64,000 nucleotides of DNA from Epiperipatus broadwayi (GCA_028023455.1 JAQFVV010012506.1:2038714-2102713); one strand, 5' to 3'; positions 1 to 12,089 are shown, counted from the first letter of the stretch. The notes: generated by a model from the letters alone, not told the origin. A program made the numbers and translations.

Positions 1-383
1 CTTAAAATGAGTTGAATAGTAAATTTATTTTATAAATGCATATTTTAAAGAAAAAAACATATACAGCAATATTCTTTCAATAAATATATGTATGGTTATT
101 GATCATTGTTTGTTAGATTTAAAATTGTTCAATCTCTTTAAACTGAAGAAATCTGATTGCCACAGTTAATGTCTGCAATTTATATCTGTATGTATTATTC
201 TTGCAAAATTTCAATGTTTTAATCCTTACTATTTTTTTTCATTCCTAAATCAAAAGTCCCTACATTTATATTTGTCATTTTGCCCCTACATTTATATTTG
301 TCATTTTGTCTTTCACTTCCTAATAATCATTATTAAAATTTCTTTCCACTTCTCTTTATTTGCTTTGATAAATTATATATATA

Positions 384-545
384 TATACCATATACTCCTT
401 AATAAACATTCTACAATGCAATTTTAACATATGATTTATTTTCTCTTGCTGATAATGACTACAGGGCAGTTGAAACTGTAAGCCAGAGAAAATAAATCAT
501 GTTAAAATTGCATTGTAAGGTGTTTATTAAGGAGTATATGGTATA
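384..545. repeat. Family H palindrome with hammerhead-like loop
   Basis: Two near-identical inverted arms (384-446 and 485-545, about 61 bp, only a few mismatches) flank a 38-base centre (447-484). The centre reads, in order, CTGATAA, a hairpin closed by GACT/AGTT, then TTGAAAC and a short ACTGT stem III candidate. This is the order of a hammerhead ribozyme core (CUGANGA, stem II, GAAA, stem III), with G8 changed to A. The outer arms start TTCTCT/AGAGAA and would act as a very long stem I. No coding sequence is present. It is most likely a solo or inverted end of a Penelope-like element; a foldback/MITE that captured such an end is the alternative. The inverted repeat is certain, the ribozyme reading is moderate. 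Confidence 0.6.
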
Positions 546-1489
546 TTATTAATAATCATTATTGTGTATAACATTTTTAGATAATAATTTTTCATATTTT
601 ACATCAATATATGTATATATTATTTGTTTTACAATTCACTTTTATCATTATAAAAAAAAATTTTATATCGATACACATGCCAATTTATCGATTATTATTA
701 TTATTTCTATTGATAGTTTTGCTTTTATGAATCTGCTTTCATTGTTTATGTTTTTTTAATTTACATTATTCGAAAATATTTTACTTAGAGGCAATTTAGA
801 ATTATGCAATTTAAACATTGTTTTATTTAATTATTATGTGCGATTGTGAAACAAAAGTCAAATCATAAATTATAATTTTTAATATGTTTTGGGCAAGAAA
901 GATTGATTAATGTATATTGTGTCTAATATTGACAGTTGCTGTATCTCATTAATTATGGAATTTTGAGTAATTTTGAAGTTAAAATTAGTTGTGTTATATT
1001 AGTCTGTAATTTGGAAAGTGTTTATAAGTACTTCCCATCGGTTACCATATTTTGATAACAAAAGAATGAGACAGGATTTATTTAAAAAAAAAAAAAACTT
1101 AAGAAAGCAAATATCTTTTTCCAATATTAACTAAACTTTCACATTTTATAGCTTTTTTGAAAAAAACAATCTGCTTTACAATAAATCATAGCTAGTAACA
1201 TCTGTATTTTCCGATAGTAGATCACAGCTTTTCACACCAACTTTTTTTTTCTGCAGGTGGTCATTATAAGTTGATATTTCGCTTTAAACATAAAAAAATA
1301 TGATTTATTTCCAATGTGATTATTATATTTTTTTTTTTTTGAAAAAGTAAAATAAAAACAAATTCAAAATCTTTTGTATAAACTTCATAAAATAAGAATA
1401 AGTGCGAAATTGTTAAATAATTTTCAAAGGTAAAATATAACATTCCACTACAAATGGTCAATATAATTTTTTCATCTTAATTTTTCTAA

Positions 1490-1680
1490 AGATATAATAA
1501 ACATATCCATACTTCCCTATTCTTTTTAAATACATATAATAAAAGACAAATGATCCCCAAAATGCATTTCGTGCTGAACCAGCACTCATCAATTGGCCCA
1601 GGTCACAATTGTTCTAAACTGAAAATCCTCACCGAACACTTCCATTTAGAGAGCACAATTCTTATTATTAACCAAAGACT
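1490..1680 (-). repeat. Family A PLE-type terminus with hammerhead motif (A1)
   Basis: On the minus strand 1552-1604 contains GGCCAA, TTGATGA, a GTGCTG/CAGCAC stem II, GAAA, an ATGCAT stem III candidate and TTGGGG. Stem I pairs CCAA with TTGG, and an outer GACC/GGTC pairing is also visible. Only core position 3 (C to U) departs from the hammerhead consensus. The flanks, with a run matching 4921-4990, show that this is a dispersed repeat shared with the copy at 4890-5070. It carries no coding sequence. Confidence 0.65.
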
Positions 1681-1816
1681 CAAGACAGCTTTTATGGTTT
1701 AAATTTGTTTTTAGTTTAAAAATAATAAAGCTCCTTTTTATGTGACTATTAGTTCACCATCAGTAATTTTTAAAATTATTTATAACAAAAAAATTCATAA
1801 TTTTTTTTTCAGATCA

Positions 1817-1828
1817 CCCCCCCCCCCC
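1817..1828 (+). repeat. Poly-C homopolymer
   Basis: Twelve consecutive C residues directly after a T-rich run, in DNA otherwise nearly free of GC tracts. Confidence 0.95.
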
Positions 1829-2105
1829 ATCATTTAGTAAAAGCACAATGTAACACACTAAGTTTATTTAACCAAATAAAATTGAGTTAACTGAGCAAGA
1901 TTCATTAAGAACTGAATATCAAAAATTCTACTGTTATTTGTTTATCTGAAGTACATTTAATTTGTAATGTGTGATCAACATTTAACACTTTTCCTAATGA
2001 TATTTTGTATAAATTGTCTAAATATTTATTGTTTCAGATTTATTAAAACTGTAATACCAAATTTTGTATTTACTTCTGAACATTATTTAAAGTTTTCTGC
2101 ACAGT

Positions 2106-2178
2106 TTGGTTTTGGTATAGTGGTAGAATAAATAGACTGCAAACTTATACTCTATGGATCACAATTCAATTCTATTAT
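2106..2178 (+). pseudogene. tRNA-Cys-like pseudogene or SINE head
   Basis: The stretch has a box A-like GGTATAGTGGTAGAAT, then GACTGCAAAC where tRNA-Cys(GCA) has its anticodon arm, then a degenerate box B (CAATTCAATTCT) about 20 bases later. Stems are poorly paired, so it is not a functional tRNA. It could be a decayed tRNA gene or the promoter part of an old SINE. Confidence 0.4.
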
Positions 2179-2299
2179 TTCCAGTAATTAAACTTCTTAT
2201 GAATTCCCAAAAAATAAAGTCATGTGATTTTTTTTAACTATCTATTGTTGTTAACCCAGCAAGCATCACATGATCCCATCTCCAATACTAGCACATAAT

Positions 2300-2501
2300 T
2301 GTTTATAAACAAAGCAAATCAAAACTCCATATAGTAGTGCCACCTGTGCTAAACAGAGTTATCAATGGATGCTAGTCTGGGGATATTGGATGAGTAGGCA
2401 TTAGATAGGGATTTTATGCACAAGCCTTCTGGCATCCATTGATTACTCTGTTTAGCACAGGTGGCACTACTATATGGAGTTTTGATTTGCTTTGTTTATA
2501 T
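2300..2501. repeat. Family C palindrome (C0) with 3' part of a hammerhead
   Basis: Inverted arms 2300-2372 and 2432-2501 are almost identical (gcatccattg... to ...tttgtttata). The centre starts with CTAGTC, TGGGGATATTGGAT and GATGAGTAGGCA, which is the sequence that follows the GAAA box in the full family C units at 32228 and 53249. The upstream core (CTGATGA, stem II, GAAA) is missing. The copy therefore starts about five bases upstream of the position where a hammerhead in this family would cleave (after GTC). Confidence 0.7.
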
Positions 2502-3195
2502 CTATGGTTGTGTAGGAAGTTTCAATATGCTAGAATATAAGACAGTAGCAAGCAATGTAATGAAAAATTACCATCAATGATATTTATTGGCTATTTTATT
2601 GTTGTATCTTCTTGTCTAATTATTCCAATTTGTTGGTATATAAAAATGTCTACAGCAGCAGGTAGTGAGTGAGATGCTTCAAACTATAGAACGGAATTTT
2701 AATGAATATAGTGAACATATACTAAGTCTATTAATAATTTTGACCTTACAACAATCTTCTTCAGTGCTTATAATTACAAACATAAACATAAAAATAAAAA
2801 AAATTCTAGGAAATAAATATACAAATAAAATAATTTAATTGAATATAAGTAGTATTTTAAAAAATAAAAAAAGTGGATTATTTTATAAACTTCAAACAAT
2901 TTTTATTTTCAATTATATTTCTAATACATAATATTAATGTTTATTTGAAATAAAATAAATTATTGGTATTATTGGACTGTTTAAGTAGTTTTATAAATAA
3001 ATTTTCTTCTGATTTTTGTATTAAATTATTGCTGTGATAACATGTTATAATAAAACACATTCATTTCTGTGACATTAAGAAATATCTTTATTTATATTTG
3101 TTTGTTTTTCCTATAATATAAAAACAATTTTATAGTTAAAATCCTATAATATATATATATATTACAAATCCAGTTAAAATATTGAAGTTTACAGC

Positions 3196-3302
3196 TTTTT
3201 TTTTTTTCATATGTCACAGCATCGGCTGGGGGGCAAACCTGCAACAACCGTCTGCAACCAACTGCTTGCTTACAAGGCGGCTGCGCTGACCTCTCGCCTA
3301 AC
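3196..3302 (-). mobile_element. tRNA-derived SINE with A-tail
   Basis: Read on the minus strand this GC-rich block begins at 3302 with AGGCGAGAGGTCAGCGCAGC (box A-like), continues with GCCTTGTAAGC (an anticodon-arm-like motif, TGT), then TTGCAGGTTTGCCCCCC (box B-like), and ends in a 12-base A run (3196-3207). The flanks are a 15-base direct repeat with one mismatch: aagtttacagctttt at 3185-3199 and aagttcacagctttt at 3303-3317. Head, A-tail and target-site duplication together fit a SINE inserted by LINE machinery. Its high GC and kept CpGs suggest it is younger than most repeats here. An open frame across it is incidental. Confidence 0.8.
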
Positions 3303-4889
3303 AAGTTCACAGCTTTTACACTGAATTATGTAACAAATATATAAACGGATTCTGCACATTATTCAAAAATTTCAATAGCAACTGATAATATCAATTACTC
3401 AACAATTTAATGATGACTAATTTCAAAACAGCTGAACAATAAAATTTTAGATTTTATACATATTAATATTAGATCTCAATTATAACAAAAATTATCAAAA
3501 TGATAAAACAATGCAAAAAACCTTTCTTCTAATAATCAGCTTCTAAAAAAAAAGAAGACATTTATACCTGCTTGAAAGATTACAAAAATTAATAAATAAT
3601 GACTTTACAAAATCTTGAAGTAGTTTTAATCTTTTCACAATTGTTTAAAATATTTGAACTTACATATAAATTATATAATGAAGCAATATCATTTAATTAA
3701 ATATATTTATATAAATTTTAAAAGAAATATATGTCTTTTTGAATTTTTTTATAATAGATTTTATTATTGAAATACCTTTTAAATTTTTTTTCTTAAAAAT
3801 TCATATTGTATAGGTATAGTTTTTTTTAGAGATGGTGAATTTCCAAATGAAACACAAATTTGGAAACACTTTTAGTATTTTATAATGCAATAAAAAGAAA
3901 AATTATTTTTAAATTTAAAATTATTGAAATTTTTTTGGTAAACTTTTATAAAATAAAATGATAGAAAAAAATAACATATATATACACGTTTCCTAACAGT
4001 TAATATTATGTAATAAACCAGTGTTGGGGTGCTAATCTAGTGTATTATATATAAAAACTGCACTGTAAATAAAAGCTTTAAGTAGCAGTATTATTTTTAT
4101 ACAAGTTTGCATAAATGAATAGATTTTCACAATATATGCACATTTATAAAATGAATGAACAAACTGAAATCCTTTGATATTCATGCAATATAAAAGTGGA
4201 AGAAAATGCATTCTGCAAAACATTTATATCTTTCTGCTTATATGTATATGCATAAATGTATCATAGTAATGAAAAAATAAATATTGATAGCCATTAGTTT
4301 CTTATACTTTATTCAGTTATATTATGCAAAAAATAATATCTCAATTAATATAAATCTTATATATTATTGTAGCATAATTGATTTGCAGTATTTTTTTTAA
4401 TTATATCTATTAAACTATACATATATTTTTTTTAAAAATAGTTTTTCATATTTCTGTCAATTCTACAATATATATATATTATAACTAAATAAAAAGAACG
4501 CAAGCAATATAAATTTTAATAATCGCCATTTGACGCAAACAATCATATTATAAATTTTTATAACTAAATAAAAATATGCAGGCAATCAAGAATATTAAGG
4601 CCATTTTATAACTAATTAAATCATAGTAAATTTCAATAATTGAGACTCTCGGAAAAGTATAATAAGAGTAGAGTCATTATGATTAATGTACTTTTCTTAT
4701 AATACAATAAATTGATTTGGTGATGCCACACAGATATGATTCAGGTAATAGTAAAATCATTGTAATAATAATAATAAATTTGATATCAGGGTTCTTAGTA
4801 AACAAATTGAATGTATTTTGACTTTACATATTATTGAATAACTGAATGACATCCTAATAGACTATAGGAGACATACACATCTCTTATAA

Positions 4890-5070
4890 GTTAATGTATC
4901 CTAATGTATATATAATAAACACCTCCATACTTCCCCATTCTTTTTAAATTCATATAAATAAAGATATAATAAAAGACAAATGACCCCCAAGATGCATTTT
5001 GTGCTGAATCACCACTCATCAGTTGGCCCAGGTCACTATCTCTCATATATATGTTTATTATATGCAAAGT
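4890..5070 (-). repeat. Family A PLE-type terminus with hammerhead motif (A2)
   Basis: The minus strand of 4982-5034 reads GGCCAA, CTGATGA, GTGGTG..CAGCAC, AAAA, ATGCATC, TTGGGGGTC. The CUGAUGA part is intact and stem I (CCAA/TTGG plus GACC/GGTC) is well paired. G12 of the GAAA box has become A and stem II has one mismatch, so the ribozyme is probably dead. The 3' flank matches the copy at 1490-1550. Confidence 0.65.
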
Positions 5071-5109
5071 ATTTATCTAGAGTAAATTATTACATTTTCA
5101 TTTACCATT

Positions 5110-8100
5110 GACAAACTTCCTCCACTCACAGCTTTGACGCCATCCATTTCAGATAAATACACTAATGATTACTATTAATCACTTTTGAAACTAGAGATTA
5201 TCTTTAGCACAGATATAAACTTTAAACTTCAGTTAAAGATTAATAAAACTGATGTAAATTTTATATCCTAATGTACTGTAATAACAATAGTTATAGTAAT
5301 TAAAGAATATTAAATTTAAATAATATAAGCATGAAACAATAAAATACAACTTAAAAAATTATCCTCAAAATAATGTATAACTGTCATGGATATAATAATT
5401 TAAACAATGTGCAGTCTTAAATAAACTTAACATTTTTAAAATAGATCAAATAAAATAATCTATCTTTGGAATTGAAATTTTTTAAAATTGATCAAACAAA
5501 ATAATTTATATTTGAATTCAATTCCAGTCTTTGGAACTGCAATTCTAAGGCACAGTTGCATTTTTAAGTTTGGATCTGTATTTGTAAAATGATATTATTT
5601 ATCTGATTGGCATAAAGATTTTTATAATATAACTAACAAATAACGAACCAAGAAAACCATATCGAGACAGAGACTAAACAATTTAATAATAATAAAACAA
5701 ATTTATTTACAAGTAGCATAAGCTTTACTTTACATATAATTAATATAACAATATTTACATGAAGGTTTTTTTTTACAACATAAGCACTACTATACATGAT
5801 ACATTTATGTAAAATACAATATTCACTTATTCTCTTGTAACTCAACCCTATTCTTTATAAAATTTAGATGCTAATGTCACCTATAGCTTGTTAAATTTTT
5901 ACTTAACATATACTTTAACTAAATGCTATTTTTATTTTATTAACATTTGTTTTTAACAAATAATAATTTATTATTATACTTGCTTACTTCTGAATTTTTC
6001 TAAGATTCTTAAAACATAATTTGTAATAATATTTGAGATATACTTTATGTTCGTCTAGCTATTATTCATTAAAATCAATAAATATTAATTCTATGCTCAT
6101 AGAACTACTAAATAAATTATAAATTTGACATTTAATTAATACATGACTAAATATGTTAACAGATTATAATGATAATACCAAGTATTATCCAAGGCATAGA
6201 TAAGAAAAATCCTATCCGGCATTGTTAATTAAATAAAATTAAATGGTAAAACTTTCAACACACTCTAATTTTGCTTGTATTCATATAATAAATTATTAAA
6301 GAAACATGTAATAACATTACCACTCCATCAGTGAATTACTCCTGGATGGCAATTACAAAGAAACATATATGTGCATGTCTTATTATGCTATTATAAACAT
6401 TAAATTTTAAATGTTAAGAAAAATGTATTTGTTGATTTTATTGTAACTGCTGACAAGGCACAACAGCACAATTCTTACACTAATCACATTCCTATATACT
6501 ATGAATAGAACAGTGCCCTTGCTAGATACTTCAAATACATACTTATTGATTACCCTAACTATTATAATGCATACACACATGGTGGAATAAAACTAAGATA
6601 TCCTCATGAGGAGAAGGCTTTTCAGAGCTATAACTACTATATTGAAAAGAACAATGGCATATTCCATAAACATGCCTTCTTTGAGGTTAAAAATATGTGT
6701 GGACATAGTCCTAGCATGTGAAAGTGGAATATAAACCATAAGAAAACATCTCACAGGATCCTGCTATATTAGTGAAGCATAAACAACAATTATAAAATAT
6801 TAGAACAATAACCCTTTATGAAAGAAATATCTATCATTAAGAGAGCAAACCTCCATCCTCCAATGTACAATAATTAGCATATAATAATACTAAAGATAAA
6901 TGCCTCCTACAATGGTAAAATTGGGAATAACATTAATTCTATGCACAACCATGGCAAGATAAATAAACATTACTTAAACTAGAGAACAATCTGTTTCTAA
7001 AAACTTCATATATAAAATAATGTACTAAAATCAACAAATAAATATAAATTAAAGTGTCTTTTTTTAAATATATATATATATACTTGAAATAGCATAATAA
7101 ACTTTGCAAATAATAAGAAATACACATAAAAATAACCTCTGGATATTTTTTAAAAATAAAATGGATTTCTATGGCAAAAATACAAAACAATACAAAATGT
7201 AATAAATATAAAATATAATCCCATATTAGCATGATACTAAAATTACTAAGTTATATTAGCTAAAACTTTTGTGAGCTTCTGATAAATATCAAGAACTTAA
7301 CAGTTTATCCCAATATATAACATGTGTATTGATAAAATAGTATTAGTGAATATAGAGCAAATTTACTTTGACTAGATAAGCATATCAAACATAATTTACT
7401 TCCTGTCAAATAATTAGATAATAAATTACATAAAAAAAATTTATCTTGAACAATACAAGAATGAATGTATAAAATTTTACCTGACATTTGGTAATACCTT
7501 TACATAATAATAAAATTAGTTTAAAAATATATATTTTGAAATACACTATTGTTCTTCAGCTGACATCTGTCTTGGTGAATTGTGGCAGGAAGTAATGTTC
7601 TTTGGATGATGAATCATGCAAAAGTAATGCATTCCTCATGTTATAATTTCAAAACACACACATATCAATAACCTTCAGGAACAAACAGTACACATATCTA
7701 AAACAACTAAAATTACTGCAGCATGTGACTTCCATTCATTTATCTGGGTATTAAATGCACAAAATTTGCTATAGATTGTTTTCTTTAAATTTCATTCCAA
7801 TATAATAAAATACATATTATTAAAGATATTTCATTTTACATATCTGCGAATATTTTTTTTATGAATAACTTTTTTTCTTTTGAAAATAGCATTTCACATT
7901 ACTATTTAAAGTGTCATTTTCTTTAAATGAAGATAAAATCAATAATAGTAATTAAAATTACTTTTTTCTAAAAAGTTGTAGCTTGAATCATTTTTACATT
8001 ATAAAACATTTTTAAATAAAAGTTTTTCCCCTGTATTATCATTTTTCATTTTAAATAATATTTTTAAAAATATTTAAATATGATGCATATATTCTTTCAG

Positions 8101-9830
8101 TATTAGAAATAATTTCTTTAAACTATTATGTATAATGTTTTCAGAATTTTCAATGATTAAGTCCTTTGCTACATTGAAAAACATTTAAGTCAAGTACATA
8201 ATTAATATTTAGAAAAAAATAAGTACAATTATTCTTGTCATTATCAAAGGTTAATTCTTTTAAAGTCAAATAAGTTAACTTCTGTTGAAACATTCTTTAT
8301 TTTATCAATAAATAATTTTAACAGTCTATCGACAGTGGAATTAAATACAATTCACTTAAAATTGCATATCTAAAACATAAATGTAGTTTAACAAATGGTT
8401 TAAAGTCTTTCTTTTAAATGTTATACCAAATTTAGTTAATTCTTTAATGAAAAGTGAAGTAAGTTCAATAGAGGCAGAGAATATTAATGAGAGATTAGTA
8501 CATAGTTCGTACACAATTGAAAATATGAAATTATGCTACCTTTATACTGAAGTTGTCCTATCTTGGATTTATTGCTTAATACAGAACAATAGTTTCTAGT
8601 GGGTATCTTTGCTAATTTTCTTGGACTTCCTGGGTAGATTAGGTGTGAATGGTGCAACATCTCTTTGGATTTAACAATGCATATTTTTTTAAACAAAAAA
8701 TATAAAAAATTATCACTATTATTAACTTAATAAAAATATTGCTTTTGGCTGAGGATTTTCAAAAACAATCATGAGAGCAACCTGACCAGATTAGATGCTC
8801 CTCACCCACATGTTACTCTATTTATAACCTTTCCTATCTTAATAAGTAGCCAATCAGTTACTTAGTTTGTTTGTTTTTTACATTTATTTATGCCTCTGGT
8901 AACAAATATTCTAACTAGAACAAGGAAATAAAAAAAATTAAATTACTTAACAGTAATTAATTATCATATGATAGTTTCTAGTATATTTTATCAACTCTAA
9001 TTGACCTTTTATAATTTATTAACACAAATAAATTAAATAACTAATAAAATAAATGATTTTATAATATTACCTTGTAAAATTATTCTTCATAATTTTTATT
9101 TATGAGAAGTTCAAAATTATTTTTAATCCAAATTGATATTTTTTAACAAGTGAATTATAACATTTTTTTTATTTTAATAAATAATATCTTAAATTAATGT
9201 GTAAGCACACAAATTCCCTCTCACATACAGATGGAAAATTACTGCAATTAACTTATCTTGAAATTAATATGTTAAATGTTAACTCTCACAAAAACATACT
9301 TTTAAGTATTTTATTTAATAATTAATAAACTAACTTCATACTGTATAATTTTCAATTAACACAGTTAAGTAATAAATAATAGGCTAACTAATTGAGTGAT
9401 TTTAATAGCAATATTTTAGAGCTAATGAACTTATTAACCAGTCTTATAGTTTTAAACATTAAAATTAATTTTAATAAACTTATTATATTTCAATTTTAAA
9501 ATATAACATACAAAATTGAGTCTAATTATTTTAATTCATCTAGCTTTATTTTTAGCTTGAATAAGGATTGATTTTTTAATCCCTGCTATATTTTATTCTG
9601 GTTTGAATATACACATATAATTAAATATTGAAGTTATCAGTTTATAATAAATTATTGTTACTGAAACTATATAATAATTAATTCTAAATACTGACATAGT
9701 ATGCATAAACTATTTATACAGCAGAACTTATATAATCAGTTTTATGGTCATCCATAGCATCGTATAAAATGGTAACTTATTATTATTTTAAATTTTTGCT
9801 AAAAAATTTAAATAATCAATTCAAACTCAA
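5110..9830. other. AT-rich DNA without recognised features
   Basis: Apart from short (TA)n and A/T runs I see no coding similarity, RNA gene or clear inverted repeat. The part at 6320-6960 is a little less AT-biased and could be an old repeat, but I cannot place it in a family. Confidence 0.5.
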
Positions 9831-9837
9831 CCTTGGG

Positions 9838-10023
9838 CAAATCACAAGGTTACAATATATATTAAAAACATAAAGCTAAACTAGTCAATAAATAATCAAA
9901 ATTATCCCAAATTCATAATTCAACCAAACTAGCCAAGAAAATAAACTCTAAAATACTACCAATGGTTTCATTGCTACAAGCAGACTTCTTAAGTGTAAAA
10001 GACTACAAAATAACATATTTAAA
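9838..10023 (-). repeat. Family D PLE terminus with hammerhead motif (D1)
   Basis: This lies directly 3' of the GIY-YIG coding piece on the same strand. On the minus strand 9955-9996 reads ACAC, TTAAGAA, GTCTGC..GCAAT, GAAA, ACC..GGT, A, GT. ACAC can pair with the GT/GTGT that follows (stem I), GTCTGC with GCA.. (stem II) and ACC with GGT (stem III). The core has U at position 3 and A at position 8. The same sequence follows the opposite-strand copy (10693-10845), and a third inverted copy lies at 14500-14760. Confidence 0.65.
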
Positions 10024-10529
10024 CTAAATATTACTTACAATTCCACTTACTTCCCATATACTCTTAATATTAAAAGAACTTTTAAATAAGTTAATTGCTT
10101 CAGAATCATAAACTTTTAATAATAAAGATTTCTTAATTCTTTTTATTTCATTTCTCTCAAAGAAGACAATCTTAGTTTCATCAAAATTATTTTTTATGGA
10201 TATACAAAGCAGAACTAAGATAGTTATTTCTACCACTACTTTATTCATTCATTTAAGCTCAAGCTACTGTGACCTATATATACCTTCTTACAAAAACAAG
10301 GAATAATATACACTATTCCAGGAATAGTCTTTCTATCAAAAATTTCTTTTGTATTATTTAATAAATTATTCAAAGTAATACTCCTTTTCCAAGCAATTTT
10401 CTTATTTCCAAACAAATTACTATTTTTACATACAGGTTTATAAGAAGACAATTTAAATGGCAAAGAAATAAAATCATATTTTTCTTTATCCTTTGCATCA
10501 TTTATATCCATAAAAAAGATACAGACCAC
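10024..10529 (-). pseudogene. Penelope-like element GIY-YIG endonuclease fragment
   Basis: This is the C-terminal end of a Penelope-like retroelement protein, which nicks target DNA for insertion. Two overlapping frames make it up. The first (10529 to 10245) carries a linker, then GIVYIIPCFCKKVYIG, the GIY-YIG signature with the CxC-type cysteines typical of PLE nucleases, then SLSLNE and a stop just before the expected catalytic Arg. The second (10248 to 10024) continues with NNFDETKIVFFERNE and the tail IWEVSGIVSNI. The two frames overlap at an ATGA, so a small indel broke the protein. The reverse transcriptase part is absent: the copy is 5'-truncated and abuts an inverted second copy at about 10540. 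Family assignment rests on motif order and on the flanking repeats. Confidence 0.75.
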
Positions 10530-10539
10530 ACTATTAATT

Positions 10540-10698
10540 TTGATGAAGCTAAGGTTGTCTTTTTTGAGAGAAAAAAATAAAAAAATTAAAGAACCTTTAT
10601 TATTAAAAATTTATAATTCTGAAGCAATTAACCTACTTAAAAGTTCTTTTACTATTAAGGATGTATCTGAAGTAAATGGAATTGTAGCTAACATTTAG
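10540..10698 (+). pseudogene. Inverted second copy of PLE nuclease tail
   Basis: After one frameshift in a poly-A stretch near 10574-10585, the plus strand encodes NFDEAKVVFFER, then PLLLKIYNSEAINLLKSS and VNGIVANI before a TAG. This is a close relative of the minus-strand tail (NNFDETKIVFFER, SEAINLFKSS, VSGIVSNI). It is truncated just upstream of the conserved FDE motif. With the neighbouring copy it makes a head-to-head inverted pair with a junction at about 10530-10540. Confidence 0.75.
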
Positions 10699-10845
10699 TT
10701 TAAATATGTTATTTTGTAGTACTTTTCACTTGAGAAGTCTGCTTGTAGCAGTAAAACCATTGGTAGTGTTTTATAATTTATTTTCATGGCCAGCCATGTT
10801 GAGTTGTAAATTTGGGATAATTTTGATTATATATATATATATATG
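10693..10845 (+). repeat. Family D PLE terminus with hammerhead motif (D2)
   Basis: The sequence following the plus-strand PLE tail is nearly the reverse complement of 9838-10023. 10726-10768 reads CAC, TTGAGAA, GTCTGC TTGTA GCAGT, AAAAC, C..GGT, A, GTG. The GAAA box has become AAAA in this copy. It ends in a (TA)n run at about 10831. Confidence 0.65.
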
Positions 10846-11550
10846 TCTTACATTCTTACTATGAAAATAAATATCATAATTACCAAATATTTTCAAATTG
10901 GTAATTTATTTATCTCTCACTTTAATTTATAAATAATAGTTACTCGAGTAATGAAATTATGATAAAAATCTCACAATAACTTTAACCAAATTAATTCAGC
11001 CTTTAACATGAAACAATGAAAGATCAATCTGATTTTTTGCAATCTGTATAGAATATCAAGGATTGAAAAACATGAAATTTAATAAAGTATGGGTTATACA
11101 GTATAAATCTAGATGAATTTTGATGATTGAAAAAAAAAAATTAAATTATGATGGCTTATTCAGGAATTTTAATATTTACTGGTTTTTTAAAAAATTATCA
11201 TATTTTTGACACAAAAAATTAAAAATGTTGTAGAATTAGTAGATAGGTGAAAATGTAATTTTTAAAGAAATTATAAAAATTAATATATTTTATAGTATGC
11301 TAAATATTCTTATTATTCAAATGATAAAACTACAAAATGGCTTTAAATTATAGCTTTTGTAAACAAAAGATCTTAGTCAAATTTGCAGAATAAATATGCT
11401 TTTCTGCTGCTTGTGAAGATAATATAGATTTTGTATAATTATTTATTTTGATTTGCAAAGTAGATTTATTTTAAATAATTTTTATTAGTCATTCATTAGA
11501 CTAGAAATTATCCAATAATGAATAATATTTTTGTATTGTTAATTTTCACT

Positions 11551-12080
11551 ACAAAATAGTGACACAACCAACAAAAATAAATCTGATAATAAATACTATT
11601 TCTGTAGTATTAATTTTTACTACACTATTCTCATGCAAGATAGGGACTGGTATCTATCCACTTTTAACACATTGTGGAGGGATGTAATCATAACTTATGA
11701 TGAAAGACATCTATGATCCTCAATATGCAAATTTCATGTTGAACCAGCACTCATCATTTGATGCAGACCACAATCTACCATTCATTGGTAAAGATATGGG
11801 TGGGAGATTGTGATCTGGGCCAATGGGTGAGTGGTAAAGATATAGCTGGGATATTGTGGTCTGGGCCAAAGGATGAGTGCTGGTTCAGCATGAAATGTGC
11901 ATCTTAGGGATCATAGATCCTCTTCATATGTTTTTATCATATATTTATGATTATATCTCTCCTCAAGATGTTAAAAGCAGATAAAAACAGTCCCTACTTT
12001 GCATAAAAATTAATGTTACAGAAATATTATTTATTATCAGATTTTTTTTTTTTTTGTTGATGGTGTCATTATTTTGTAAG
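11551..12080. repeat. Inverted pair of family A units with two hammerhead motifs (A3, A4)
   Basis: The left arm is about 11551-11770 and the right arm about 11855-12080. Shared blocks include atagggactg/cagtccctac and caaaatagtgac/gtcattattttg. The left hammerhead lies on minus at 11714-11769 (ATGATGA, GTGCTGGTTCAACAT, GAAA); the right on plus at 11858-11913 (AGGATGA, GTGCTGGTTCAGCAT, GAAA, GTGCATC). Both have base changes in CUGAUGA. A partial third copy of stem I plus core (tctgggccaatgggtgagtg) sits at 11814-11833 between the arms. No coding sequence was found. Confidence 0.6.
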
Positions 12081-12089
12081 ATTTTGCCA

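Noticed and set aside
3092-3310. A 72-codon minus-strand frame with a Cys/Pro-rich start
   Set aside because: The Cys/Pro-rich part is the GC-rich body of the tRNA-derived SINE.
6939-7232. A 97-codon hydrophobic minus-strand frame
   Set aside because: Composition (Ile, Tyr, Phe, Leu) is that of random AT-rich DNA and it spans a (TA)n tract; no motif is visible.
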